Shown one piece after another: positions 42,634-54,669 of a stretch of 64,000 bases of DNA (position 1 is the stretch's first letter; each line of letters opens with the position of its first letter). The stretch spans positions 294,954 to 358,953 of the forward strand of contig CAJNDS010002486.1 in the NCBI GenBank assembly GCA_905221605.1, read 5' to 3'. The notes under the pieces were generated by a model. The model saw nothing but the letters and a program-made list of their open reading frames with translations, did not search any database and was not told the origin of the DNA. Both the position numbers and the translations under genes were made by a program. The DNA comes from Symbiodinium natans. Taxonomy: Eukaryota > Sar > Dinophyceae > Suessiales > Symbiodiniaceae.

Positions 42634-45600
42634 ATGGCGTCCGTGAGCCGATGGCAGGAAGATCTCCATCTCGTTCTGCAGCGGAGCTTGCGCCTCATTC
42701 CCGGGTCCCTGGGGGATGGGTCTCTCTGCCTCCGACCTCTTGGCAAGGCAAAGCTCTGGCAGGTGGCTGAATCTTTGCTTTCACGGCTTCGGACTGTGCT
42801 GCGCTTGGGCATGGTGGCTTACAACACCGTCGCCAGTGCGACCTCGAAGGCCCAAATGTCAACGCGCAACACCGTAGAGACTCTTAAGGTCCCCCCTACC
42901 CCACCCCCCCCTAAACCCTGCCTAAATACCCTGTAGGCCGTGTGGCACCGGGCCCTGCACCACTTGGAGGCTAGCCAGTGCGGCCTCCGACCCGATTGCG
43001 TGGCGGGCAACGTGGCCATGAACGCGCTGGGTGGGCGGTGGCAGGCCGCCGCCCGTGCCTTCGATAACCTCCGGAGCTGGAACCTGCTGGACCAGGTGTC
43101 TTTCAACACCCTCATCCGTGCCTGCGAGGGTGACGCAAGCTCAGCAAGCTCGTGGAACTGGGCCGTGCAGCTTCTGGAGCAGTGCTGGGCGGTCCGAACG
43201 CGTGACGTGGTGTCTTACAGCTCAGTGCTCCATGCCTGCAGGAATCGGAACCGCCGGAACGACTGGCAGAGGAGCTTCCTGTTGCTGAGAGACTTGAAGA
43301 CCGATGAGGTGCAGCCCGACATTGTGCTTTGGTCAGCTGCGGTGAACTGGATCGCAAGCTCTGGGTCCTGGTCGACGGCCTTGCTGCTGCTCTCAAGGCG
43401 CTAGCCAAATTTCATGCTCAGCCGCGACCAAAACCCGAAGGAACTCCCCGAAGCGGTTGACAATTTTTTGTGGTTGGTTCTGACTCGCTGAAGGTTGCCG
43501 GTTCATGAGGCCCAGCCCAACATTCAGACATTTGGCGCCGCCTTGGGCGCCTTTCACGTGGGTGGTGGATGGAGTCGGGCTCTCTACCTCATGGAGGACA
43601 GAAGCACAAGGGGGTTAAGCTTGCGTCAGGGGAAAGACGGAGGGACCCCAACGAGGCCCTTGTGTGCTGCAGTGCTGCCCAAGCTCTGAGCCTGAAAGGA
43701 TGTGCAGACTGCAAGCCTCCGCGCAAACATCTTGAGCTACAACGCCGCCATCACAGCATGCATCTGGGAGCAAATCATGCGATGTTGGTTGGTGACATGC
43801 TTTGGTGACTTTAGTGGGTGCTTGACGTTGGTTAGATGGGGTCGTGGCAGTGCAGCCCACTACTGGCAACAGTAGCTTCGATTGCCTACCATGTGAACGA
43901 AATGTCGCAGGGCATCCCGATACCGAGGTGAGAAGGATGGCGCGTGGCAGGTGTCGTTGGCGCTGTATGCTATTCTGGCTGAGAGCGGCCTTGAGCCAGA
44001 CTTAATCACTTGCAACGCCGCAGCCCGGCCGATAATCACATACCCAGCTCATCTGGTTTTGAGGGGGGGGGGGCTCATGTCTCCCTGTCTCGCTCGCTTC
44101 CTCGGCATGCTTTCACGTACATTTCTGAGGTTCTCAGTGCCTTAGCCCGGGGAAGCTGGCAGCTGGCACTGGCTTTCTTCTGGGAGCTCAAAGAAGAACG
44201 ACAGACTTTGGACGTGGTGAGCCTTGGGGCTGCCCTCTCGGCCTTCGACCGCGTGTGCCTGTGGGAGCAGGGCCTTGCTTTGCTTGCTGAGCTTCCGGCC
44301 ATGCGGCTCCGGGCCAACGCCGTGATCTGCAACACGGCTATGAGCGCCTGTGCGAAAGCGGGTCGTTGGCAGGTAGCCGCCTGGCTTATGGACTCGGGTC
44401 GGGATGTGATCTCCTTCAATTGTGCCATTGCCGCAAGCGGAAGGGCGGAGGAGTGGCGCCCGGCCTTGAGCCTGTTCTGCAAGCTCCAAACCTGCCGAGA
44501 GGCCACTCTCACCAGCTACAACTCGGCCATCGTGTCCTGTGCTGGGAGTGGGGGTGGGAGCTGGCGCTGGGCCCTGACCCTCCTCGGCTCCGTGCCTTCG
44601 GCGCTGGGTCCGGACACCGTCTCCTTCGACGCCGCGCTCCGGGCGTGTGAGGCCGCGGGTCGATGGCGAGAGGCTCTTCAGCTGCTCAGCGACTTCCGAG
44701 CTGCCGGCCTGCTACCCGAGGCTCCTTTGTCAGAAGTTTGCAAAGGGCACGATAACACAGGCCATGACCCTGCCTTCCTCTCCCCCCAAGAAGATCACCG
44801 AAGCACATGCCTAAAAGCTCCATTTTTTGGTTAGGAAGAGCCTAACCTCAAACATCCCTGCGACGTGCTGAGGTGATCACTTACAGCGCAGCGATCGGCG
44901 CCTGCCAGGCTGCCCGGCAGCGTCTCGGCCGCAGGAGGGGACACACCTCTTACTCTTACCTGTCATCAGTATGTTGGGGTCTCACCTACAGGGTGGGGGG
45001 GGTCATCTCCTGTATCAGGGGAACCCTCACATCCGCAACAGTCTTGCCAGTACTTCTGGAATCCCCAATCAGCACCGGACACGAGGCTCAAGAACTTCGG
45101 GGCCCCAAGCGGAATTGGCGTCCTGTTCCCTCTCCGAAGTGAGCCCCGCAGTGTGGCAACAAGAGCCTAGACTGTTTGGCACCAACGGAACACAAACACC
45201 CAAAGAGCCCAAGCATCTTCAACGAGGTGGCAGGCGGCCGGCATCCTGCTCGAAGCACTCCGATTGCAGGAGCTCCGGCCGAGCCGCTTGGCCCTAGTAG
45301 GGGGGTTGGGGGTGGGGGGGGGGGGGGGATGTTGAGCTTCTCAGTTTCAGAGCGAAGCTACCATAGTCAGGAAACCATCCCAAAATCACCATACATCTAC
45401 TGGTTATGGTAGCTGAATGTGTTCCTCAACAGAAACCCAGGGTTGCGGATTGTCCCTGAAGTCATGGCATCTTGGCAGATTTGAATATGTGTGCTGTAGA
45501 TGTACAGGCAAGTCGCGCGTCATGTCGTTGCGCCAAGCATGTATGCGTGGCTATGTAGAAGCATGCATGGTGTGCCGCGCCTTGACAACACATGTGCCAT

Positions 45601-48600
45601 TGCCGTGCGCGCTGCAGGCATCGTGACGGCCGCTACAGCCGTCCTGGCTGCCACATGTGGCCAACAGGGATTGGAGGAGGGGTGGGTACCCACAAAACTA
45701 TTGAAATGGGCCAGATGCAGGATTCTGCTGCTTGACCGCGTGCACCTGAGTTTCCCCAAAAAGCTGCTCACACACTTCGGGAGTTGAGCCATTGGTTGCC
45801 TGCGTGCGAGGTGAGGCGTTGGCTCCATCATCTGGAGCGTCGCGGATTATCCGGTCTGGCAGGTATCCGAAGCCACTAGGGGCCGGAACCTGCGTGTTGG
45901 CATAGCTGCCGGGGGAGTCAGCCCTTGAGCCCTAAATTACTACATCCCCCCAAAACCTAATTCTCTTAAATCTACGATGGCTGGAGCTTTCAATATTAGA
46001 GATTGGGGTTCCGGGGTACCGGGTACGACACCCTTCGTGCCGAGTCGTGCATGAGAATTGCTGCGCTGGTGCGATCGGTATCGATCAGCAGCGGCGTTGC
46101 GAATGACCTTCGGATCAGATTGACAAGGCTGCACACGTCCCATTTCAACCGAGCACGGACACAAGCCCATGGATAAGCAATAAGATATCATACCGCATCC
46201 TTTTCGTATCCTCTTCAACAGGTTGTTTTTCCAGTGTTCTTATTGCAGGACAAGGGCTCAAAGACGCTCTGCGCCGAGTCGGTGACCGGTTGGGGCGCCT
46301 GTGCACCGCCTGCACTTCTGTTTAGGGCCCTACCGTTACCTGTGCAGTGCAGACGTGCTTGTGTGCGGGTGTCAGGGGCAACGTCTGCAAAACAGTCTGA
46401 GACTCCTTTAAGTCGGAGACCCAAAATGTGGAGATCATTCTGTATCCACGTTATGAGAACTTCACTCATTTCACCTCAAGGTGTGATGGCAGGCTTCGAA
46501 GTGCATGGGGGCCATTGACTGCAAAGCTTAGCGCGGCCCTCCCCAGACTGTTCTCCCTTAACGCTTGGCCCGAGCAGCTGCAGCGGCTCGCAGGCACATG
46601 TTTGGAAGTCTCGATTCCCATGCCCGGCGAGGAGACGGGAGTGCACTGGAGATGAGCGACGTCAATCTGCTCGCTCGAAGCCCGTGGCGCCGGGCGCTGC
46701 ATCTTTTCGAGGATCTTGGCGTATGCGACATCTCCGCCTGTACGGCAGTCACGCGCCTGCACCCGAACCATCCCGAACTAAACCCCGGCCGCTTGTTTTC
46801 CACAAATGGACTTGCATTGCGGTCTCGTCGGTGTCGGGGTGTGTGTGTGTAGGTGTGCATTTTACTAGCTTCCATTTTCTCTTTGCTTAGGATCAACGCA
46901 CTGCCTGGCCAGCTTTCGATCCTCTGAGGTGATCACTGCGTGTGGGACGGGGGAGCAGTGGCAGCGTGCTCTGGGCCTCCTGTGCATGGTGGATGGCCTA
47001 AGCCTGAAGAAGGACCTGATCAGCTACAACGCCGCGCTGCGGGCATGTGCGAAAGGTGCTCAGTGGCAGCACGCCGTGGAGGTCCTGCGGTCCCTGCGAG
47101 CCAGCCGGTTGCAAGGTGACAGCGTGACCTACCGGACTGCCATCGGTGCTTGTCGGTGCCACTGGGGTTACGCGTTGGCCCTGCTCCAAGACGCCCAGGG
47201 GATGAAGCTCGACATGGGCATGAGCTCTTATGGGGTGGTCATGTCCGCATGTCAAAGTGCAAGTTGCTGGAAGGAAGCCCTCCAGGTTTTTGCAGCCGCA
47301 GCTCAGGCGAGCGTTCAGGCCGATGCGCGTAGCTTCACTTCGGCCATCAGCTCCGGTGTCCGAGGGGAGGATTGGCAAGGGGCCGTTGCGAGGTTCTGTG
47401 AGATGCTTCGGAAGGGCGTGGAAACCGACAGCATCGTGCAGAACGCTGGGCTGCTTGCCAAAGGCTTTCTCCTCTGGCAGGCTGCCTTGCAACAGCTTGG
47501 TGAGCTAGAACAGACCTTCCTTCGAGCCGATGCCGCCTCCTACAACACTGTTCTAAGCGCTTGCGAAGGGCACTGGCAGGAATGCCTTGTGATGGTAGTT
47601 GATATGGAGCAGAAGGCGATAAAGAAGACCGTTGTGTCGATGGGTGCGCTGTTGTCGGGCAAAAACGAGCTAAGCGAAAGCTGGGGCAGGCCATTGGAGT
47701 TGCTGGTGTCCTGCTACCGGAGGTCTGCAGAGACCAACGTGATCTCCCACACAAACCTCTTGGCAGGGATGGCTGCTAGCTGGTTTCATGCTGCGGCTTA
47801 CTTCAGTAGCTTATCGACGCGAGGTGTGGCCAAGACCCTTCCCATGGAGACAGCCGCGTTAAATGGGCTTCGTGCAGCAGGTCGTTGGCGGCAAGTTCTA
47901 CACGTCGCAGCTGCAGCCAGGGAAAGAGACCAGGCCATGAGCCATATGGTGGTCGACTCACATATCTCGGCTTCTCAGTGGTGGCATGGAGTCCAAGCCT
48001 GCACCTCACTAGCGAGGCGCAGCCTTGAGCCAAGCCTTCTCACGGTAAACCTGGCTGTATCTGCTGGTGCTGCACTCCGGCAGTGGCACCGCGGCTTGGG
48101 GTTTCTGTCCTCGCGGTCGTTGCAGGATGTGCGGACGGTCAATGGAGCCCTGCACTCGGCGAGCGAGAACGGGCAATGGAGTCTGGCCTTGACGCTGCTC
48201 CAGAACCTTGCCTTGTCAGCATTGGAGGCCAGCGTTGTCTCGTACAGCACGGCCATGACGGCGTGTGGGGCGAAAGGCAGCTGGCCACATGTGCTACTAC
48301 TTCTCAATCGGCTGGAAGGTCAGGGCTTGGAAGCCACGACGATCGTCTGCAACTCGGCCATCGTGTCCTGCGCTGGGAGTGGGAGTGGGAGCTGGCGCTT
48401 TGCCCTGTCCCTCTTCGGGTACGTGCCTTCGGCGTCCGGGCCGGACACGGTCTCCTTCGACGGGGCGCTCCAGGCGTGCGAGGCCGCGGGTCGATGGCGA
48501 GCGGCTCTTCAGCTGCTCAGTGACTTGCAAGCTTGCGGCCTGCAACCCGAGGTACCTTGGTGCTTCAGAAGTGAGAAAGTGTGCCATAACGCAGGCTCTG

Positions 48601-51600
48601 ACCCTGCCTTCCTCCCCCCTTGAAGCACGTGTTTGGGAGCACCCTGTTTTGAAGCAAAAGGCCCTTCTTCGTATCAAAGCGTTCCCTAGGAGCTCGGCCC
48701 GCTGAGGCGATCGCCTACAGCGCGGCGATCGGCGCAAGCCAGGACGCCAGGCAGCGCCTCGGCCGCGGGAGGTGTGCGTGGCCTTGAACTTGATCATTAT
48801 TTGCAAAGTGTTATAACTCATATCTTTCTTCTTCATACATACTGTCAGGAGGTTCCTAGCATAAGTATGTCGGGGTCTTACCATGGGTGGAGGCATCCCC
48901 TATTTATTTGGGGAAGAACTCACATTCGCACGGTCTGGCCAGTACTTATGGCAAGCCCGTGTTCACCGAGGTGGCAGGCGGCCGGCATTTTGCTGGAAGC
49001 ACTCCAATTGCAGGAGCTCCAGCCCAGTCGCCTGGCTATGCAGGGGTGTTGAGCTTCCCAGTTCCAGAATTACCATAGTCAGGTAGGCAGAAGAATTACT
49101 ATACCTGTACTGCTTACGGTAACTTAGATTTGCGTTCCTTAAGAGCAACCCAGGGTTGCGGCTTGTCCCTGAAGTCATGGCATCTTGGTTGGGGCTGGTG
49201 TTGGGGCCTCTACCTACTGGGAAGGCCACTCATGTGTTGGAAGCCCTAACCGTAGTTACATACATGTATTGTATGTAAAATTTGTCCATATGCACACTTC
49301 TGTAGCAAACCGCGGTTGAGGTTGCAATTGCTTCCTTGCATAGCACTACGTGTACTGTGAAGGAAAGTCGCGCGGCATGTCGAGCCAAGAATGTGCTGGC
49401 GTAATGTGTGGCTAAATGGAAGTATGGTGTGCCGCGCCTTGAGAACACATCTGTCACTGCTGTGCGCGCCGCAGGCCTCGTGACGGCCGCTACAGCCGTC
49501 CTGGCCGCCACATGTGGCCAACAGGGGTTGGAGGAGTGGTGGGTACCCACAAAACTTTTGAAAAGGGCCAGATGCAGGATTCTGATGATTGACCGCGTGC
49601 ACCTGAATTACCCTCAAAAGCTGCTCACACTCTTCGGGAGTTGAGCCATTGGTTGCCTGCGTGCGAGGTGAGGCGTTGGCTCCGTCATCTGGAGCGTCGC
49701 GGATTATCCGGTCTGGCAGGTATCCGAAGCCACTAGGGGCCGGAAACTGCGTGTTCGGAAAATTACTACATCCCCCCAAAACCAAACTCTCTTAAATCTA
49801 CTATAGCTGGAGCTTTTAATGCTAGAGATTGGAGTTCAGTCTTTTGGGTTAGGACACCCTTGGTGCCGTGCATGAGAATTGCCGCGTTGGTGCGATCGGT
49901 ATCGATCAGCAACGGCCTTCAGATTGACAAGGCTGCACAAGTCCCACTTCAACCGAGCACGGGCAGAAGTACATGATAAATAATGAGATGTCATACCGTG
50001 TTGTCTCGGATCCTTTTCAACATGTTGATTTACAAGTGTTCTTATTGCTGGACAGTGGGCTTAAGGACGCTCTGCACCGAGTCGGTGACCGGTTGGGGGC
50101 GCCTGTGCACCGCCTGCACTTCTGTTTAGGGCCCTACCGTTACCTGTGCAGTGCAGACGTGCTTGTGTGCGGGTGTCAGGGGCAATGTCTGCAAAACAGT
50201 CTGAGACTCCTTCAAGTCGGAGACCAAAAATGTGGAGATCATTCTGTATCCACGTTATGAGAACTTCACTCATTTCACCTCACGGTGTGATGGCAGGCTT
50301 CGAAGTGCATGGGGGCCATTGACTGCAAAGCTTAGCGCGGCCCTCCCCAGACTGTTCTCCCTCAACGCTTGGCCCGAGCAGCTGCAGCGGCTCGCAGGCA
50401 CATGTTTGGAAGTCTCGATTCCCATGCCCGGCGAGGAGACGGGAGTGCACTGGAGATGAGCGACGTCAATCTGCTCGCTCGAAGCCCGTGGCGCCGGGCG
50501 CTGCATCTTTTCGAGGATCTTGGCGTATGCGACATCTCCGCCTGTACGGCAGTCACGCGCCTGCACCCGAACCATCCCGAACTAAACCCCGGCCGCTTGT
50601 TTTCCACAAATGGACTTGCATTGCGGTCTCGTCGGTGTCGGGGTGTGTGTGTGTGTAGGTGTGCATTTTACTAGCTTCCATTTTCTCTTTGCTTAGGATC
50701 AACGCACTGCCTGGCCAGCTTTCGATCCTCTGAGGTGATCACTGCGTGTGGGACGGGGGAGCAGTGGCAGCGTGCTCTGGGCCTCCTGTGCATGGTGGAT
50801 GGCCTAAGCCTGAAGAAGGACCTGATCAGCTACAACGCCGCGCTGCGGGCATGTGCGAAAGGTGCTCAGTGGCAGCACGCCGTGGAGGTCCTGCGGTCCC
50901 TGCGAGCCAGCCGGTTGCAAGGTGACAGCGTGACCTACCGGACTGCCATCGGTGCTTGTCGGTGCCACTGGGGTTACGCGTTGGCCCTGCTCCAAGACGC
51001 CCAGGGGATGAAGCTCGACATGGGCATGAGCTCTTATGGGGTGGTCATGTCCGCATGTCAAAGTGCAAGTTGCTGGAAGGAAGCCCTCCAGGTTTTTGCA
51101 GCCGCAGCTCAGGCGAGCGTTCAGGCCGATGCGCGTAGCTTCACTTCGGCCATCAGCTCCGGTGTCCGAGGGGAGGATTGGCAAGGGGCCGTTGCGAGGT
51201 TCTGTGAGATGCTTCGGAAGGGCGTGGAAACCGACAGCATCGTGCAGAACGCTGGGCTGCTTGCCAAAGGCTTTCTCCTCTGGCAGGCTGCCTTGCAACA
51301 GATTGGTGAGCTAGAACAGACCTTCCTTCGAGCCGATGCCGCCTCCTACAACACTGTTCTAAGCGCTTGCGAAGGGCACTGGCAGGAATGCCTTGTGATG
51401 GTAGTTGATATGGAGCAGAAGGCGATAAAGAAGACCGTTGTGTCGATGGGTGCGCTGTTGTCGGGCAAAAACGAGCTAAGCGAAAGCTGGGGCAGGCCAT
51501 TGGAGTTGCTGGTGTCCTGCTACCGGAGGTCTGCAGAGACCAACGTGATCTCCCACACAAACCTCTTGGCAGGGATGGCTGCTAGCTGGTTTCATGCTGC

Positions 51601-52330
51601 GGCTTACTTCAGTAGCTTATCGACGCGAGGTGTGGCCAAGACCCTTCCCATGGAGACAGCCGCGTTAAATGGGCTGCGTGCGGCAGGTCGTTGGCGGCAA
51701 GTTCTACACGTCGCAGCTGCAGCCAGGGAAAGAGACCAGGCCATGAGCCATATGGTGATCGACTCACATATCTCGGCTTCTCAGTGGTGGCATGGAGTCC
51801 AAGCCTGCACCTCACTAGCGAGGCGCAGCCTTGAGCCAAGCCTTCTCACGGTAAACCTGGCTGTATCTGCTGGTGCTGCACTCCGGCAGTGGCACCGCGG
51901 CTTGGGGTTTCTGTCCTCGCGGTCGTTGCAGGATGTGCGGACGGTCAATGGAGCCCTGCACTCGGCGAGCGAGAACGGGCAATGGAGTCTGGCCTTGACG
52001 CTGCTCCAGAACCTTGCCTTGTCAGCATTGGAGGCCAGCGTTGTCTCGTACAGCACGGCCATGACGGCGTGTGGGGCGAAAGGCAGCTGGCCACATGTGC
52101 TACTACTTCTCAATCGGCTGGAAGGTCAGGGCTTGGAAGCCACGACGATCGTCTGCAACTCGGCCATCTCTGCCCTGGGCAAAGCCATGCAGTGGCAGCT
52201 GGCTTTATGGCTGCTGTTGCACGCGCAAATCGACGCAGATGAGAACAGCTACGATGCCCTCATGCTTGCCTGCAGTCGGGCTGAACAAGTTTTGCATGAG
52301 GAGGAAAACCAACACTGCAGGGGACAGTGT
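42634..52330 (+). CDS. Large multi-exon PPR gene with an internal 3.8 kb tandem duplication
   Basis: This is a PPR helical-repeat protein, probably organelle RNA-binding. Placed exons: 42634-42849, 42937-43397, 43494-43596, 43708-43767, 43936-44022, 44130-44720, 44873-44919, from 45227, about 46565-46744, 46929-48551, 48707-48753, from 48971, about 50369-50548, 50735 to about 52320. Joined ends restore the 35-residue repeat (five residues between the Cys and Trp of each first helix, eight between the helix-end Met and the next repeat). Donors are mainly GC (for example 42850, 43398, 44023, 44721, 44920, 46745), with GA at 43597 and 43768 and GT at 48552. ATG 42634 (MASVSRWQ) is the most likely start seen. 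The gene ends near a GT microsatellite; its stop is not certain. Whether this is one transcript or two to three genes cannot be decided from DNA alone. Confidence 0.7.
44518..48359 (+). repeat. Tandem duplication unit 1 (within PPR gene)
   Basis: The unit starts and ends in the same PPR codons (CAACTCGGCCATC, 'NSAI') at 44518 and about 48351. It matches 48360-52167 along its length. Similarity is moderate at the left (about 44.5-46.2 kb) and almost complete from about 46.25 kb to the end. Confidence 0.85.
45560..45787 (+). other. Frame conserved between both duplication units (unit 1)
   Basis: The frame GVPRL.NT..AVRAAG.VTAATAV then LAATCGQQGLEE.WVPTKLL ..DRVHL.. is open in both units (here and 49427-49644) and ends at the same TGA, despite several differences. 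It could be an exon or a small gene; PPR character is weak. Confidence 0.35.
46929..48551 (+). CDS. Long PPR exon, unit 1 copy
   Basis: It encodes about 14-15 PPR-like repeats beginning VITACGTGEQWQRALGLL after a GC-AG intron (46745-46928) that joins ..DISACT to VITAC in repeat register. It ends ..GLQPE at a GT donor (48552); the next exon begins 48707 (AIAYSAAIGAS). The middle repeats (47500-48050) are more divergent than those of the 1939-3926 gene. Compared with 50735-52167, only two residues differ (L/I and V/I). Confidence 0.8.
48360..52167 (+). repeat. Tandem duplication unit 2 (within PPR gene)
   Basis: Second copy of the 3.8 kb unit. At its end CAACTCGGCCATC continues into TCTGCCCTGGGCAAAGCC (ordinary PPR, 'SALGKAMQWQLAL') instead of GTGTCCTGCGCTGGG, which follows the same motif at 44532 and 48364. 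This is the pattern of unequal crossing-over between PPR repeats. Confidence 0.85.
49427..49644 (+). other. Frame conserved between both duplication units (unit 2)
   Basis: Partner of 45560-45787, same stop, no frameshift between the copies although the surrounding DNA has several indels. Confidence 0.35.
50735..52320 (+). CDS. Long PPR exon, unit 2 copy with the original 3' end
   Basis: Nearly identical to 46929-48359 up to ..TTIVCNSAI, then continues SALGKAMQWQLALWLLLHAQ and ENSYDALMLACSRAEQ before running into a GT microsatellite. The frame stays open through the GT repeat (Val-Cys repeats) to 52558; that part is unlikely to be protein. The true 3' exon end is probably a donor near 52290-52330. 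Confidence 0.75.
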
Positions 52331-52336
52331 GCGAAA

Positions 52337-52700
<364 letters not shown>

Positions 52701-52828
52701 GCGCTGCCACGGACTCTTGGCCGGCTGACATGCCAGCCGGAGGCTCGGCCTGTGTTGTGTCTGGGGTTGCGATACGGTTCTTGGGTTCGGGCTTAGGGTT
52801 TAGGGGTGAAGAGGAGGGAGAGGGAGAC

Positions 52829-52859
<31 letters not shown>

Positions 52860-54669
52860 GAGGAAGAGGGGAGAGAGTGTGTGTGTGTGTTGTGTGTGTG
52901 TGCGTGTGAGAAGGACTGTGTGGGTGTGTGGGGTTTCGCCTGGCAAACATGGCTAAATAGAAGGGCTTGCGCGTTCGCAAGGGCTCCATCGGCACGGGCC
53001 CCAGACCCTGATACTCTAAACACACACACATATAAGACTCTGAACACTTACATATTTGCAGATTTTCATCAATCTACAGGCAAAAGCACGGCATGCCAAC
53101 AGCAGTTGAGAAACAGTAACTTGGACTTGATGGGAGTTGCAGGCCTTAACAAAGACCGACATGCGTACGTTGAGAACGCCTATGTATATATATTCTACTA
53201 GAATTCCGATTAAGGTACTATGAACCAGAATAAACTACTCATATTGCTTGAATATCTGATTGGCAACATGATGTCTCCTACTTCAGTGGGCCCAGGTGGT
53301 GCACACCCTGGTGCACCTTGTAGTTTGAATGGAGCCAAGGACGCCTTGCGGTTGATCCCTGGGTTTAGGCTTTTCAGGCCTGGATGTAAAAGGGTTTGGG
53401 GTGTGGTGGGGCAGTTTGGCAGTTTGCCGCATGGTTGGCACTCCTTGTGGTTTGTGCAACTATTTCCGGGCGCCGGTCGGTAGCCGAAACCCGCAACCCT
53501 AGACGACCTTAGAAGGACTCTCCGAAACATGCTGCAGCTTGGGAGCACTTTCGCCCTAGGCCACGACACACCTGCGAGGTTCGAGCCTATACTAATCGAA
53601 CAAGAGTAATGAGCATATACGTGCTTCGCACGCTCAGGGTTTTGGGTCCTCCGAGTCTTGAAGGAAACTCCACCAGGGTCGTCGTCCAACTCGCACCCAA
53701 AGCTACGCTCGCTTCATGTGGTCGAGTTAACATGTAGTCGAAGAGTGTATGCCATTATATCTTTTTGTGTACTTTATGCCAAATCTTATGCCTTGTTGCG
53801 AAGCCGGGCAACGGAAGCATGCCCCTTGCTTCTGCTCCCAGAACTGGACTCCGGCACCCCTTAAGAAAGCTAAGCTGAGAGTCAGGAGTCTCGGCTGACT
53901 CAGGTGTTTGCTTGCTTGCTGTGGGCTGGATGCCGTGAGTGTTGGGAAGCTCCGAGCCTATCTCGATCGTGAAGAGCCAGCGAGAGGGCGAAAATGTGCA
54001 TTGGCAACTGTTTGCCCGAGCATCACAGTGTCCCATCAAGAGGCTGAAGATGTTCTTGTGATAGAGGAGGACACACAACGATCTCGACAGCTGCACACTT
54101 GACGCCTGCGGTCAAGAAAGCTTTTGCTGGCAAAACTCAGCTGAGCTCCTTGCCACCGCGTTTCGAACTCGCCCGGGTCCCCCACTGAGAATCCCGCACA
54201 GAATCCTGCTCTTTGGAGTGCTCACCCAGAGAGACCCTCACAGCATCCCTGCGCCAACTCCGTCAGTGGCAGGAGGGGAACCCAACAGGGGCCCCCAAGG
54301 GGCCAAGGGAAGCCGAGAAGGCGAACTTAAAGAAAGGCGGGGGGTCGTTCACAAGACGTTCTGGCCCTTGAGCAGGGTATGCGGACCCCAGAAGCTGAAG
54401 GGCAGGAATCCGTGGAGGTGCGCAGGGATAGGGGGCTCATAAGAAAACCTCTGACGCCCTTGATCCGCGATCGCTGCTTGTTGCGGCGCCATGCTGCGAA
54501 TCACATGTTGCCTGGGGCAAAGTCGCGTGACCACTTGCCAATTCCGATGCCCAACTGCTGCATGTTCTGCTCCATCCGGGCACCATCGACGCAGAAGCTG
54601 AACCCAAATGGATTTGGCCCAAGTCTCAATTCTCCTCGGTTTTTTTAAAGCCCCCGATCCGCCACGAAG
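52701..54669. other. Intergenic stretch before ChlH, no supported gene
   Basis: GA-rich microsatellite at 52815-52875 and a GT run at 52877-52905. Frames at 53220-53483, 53908-54102 and 54218-54442 (+) show no motifs. The last 150 nt before 54670 probably include the 5' UTR and a trans-splice acceptor of the next gene; an AG directly precedes ATG 54670. Confidence 0.5.
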
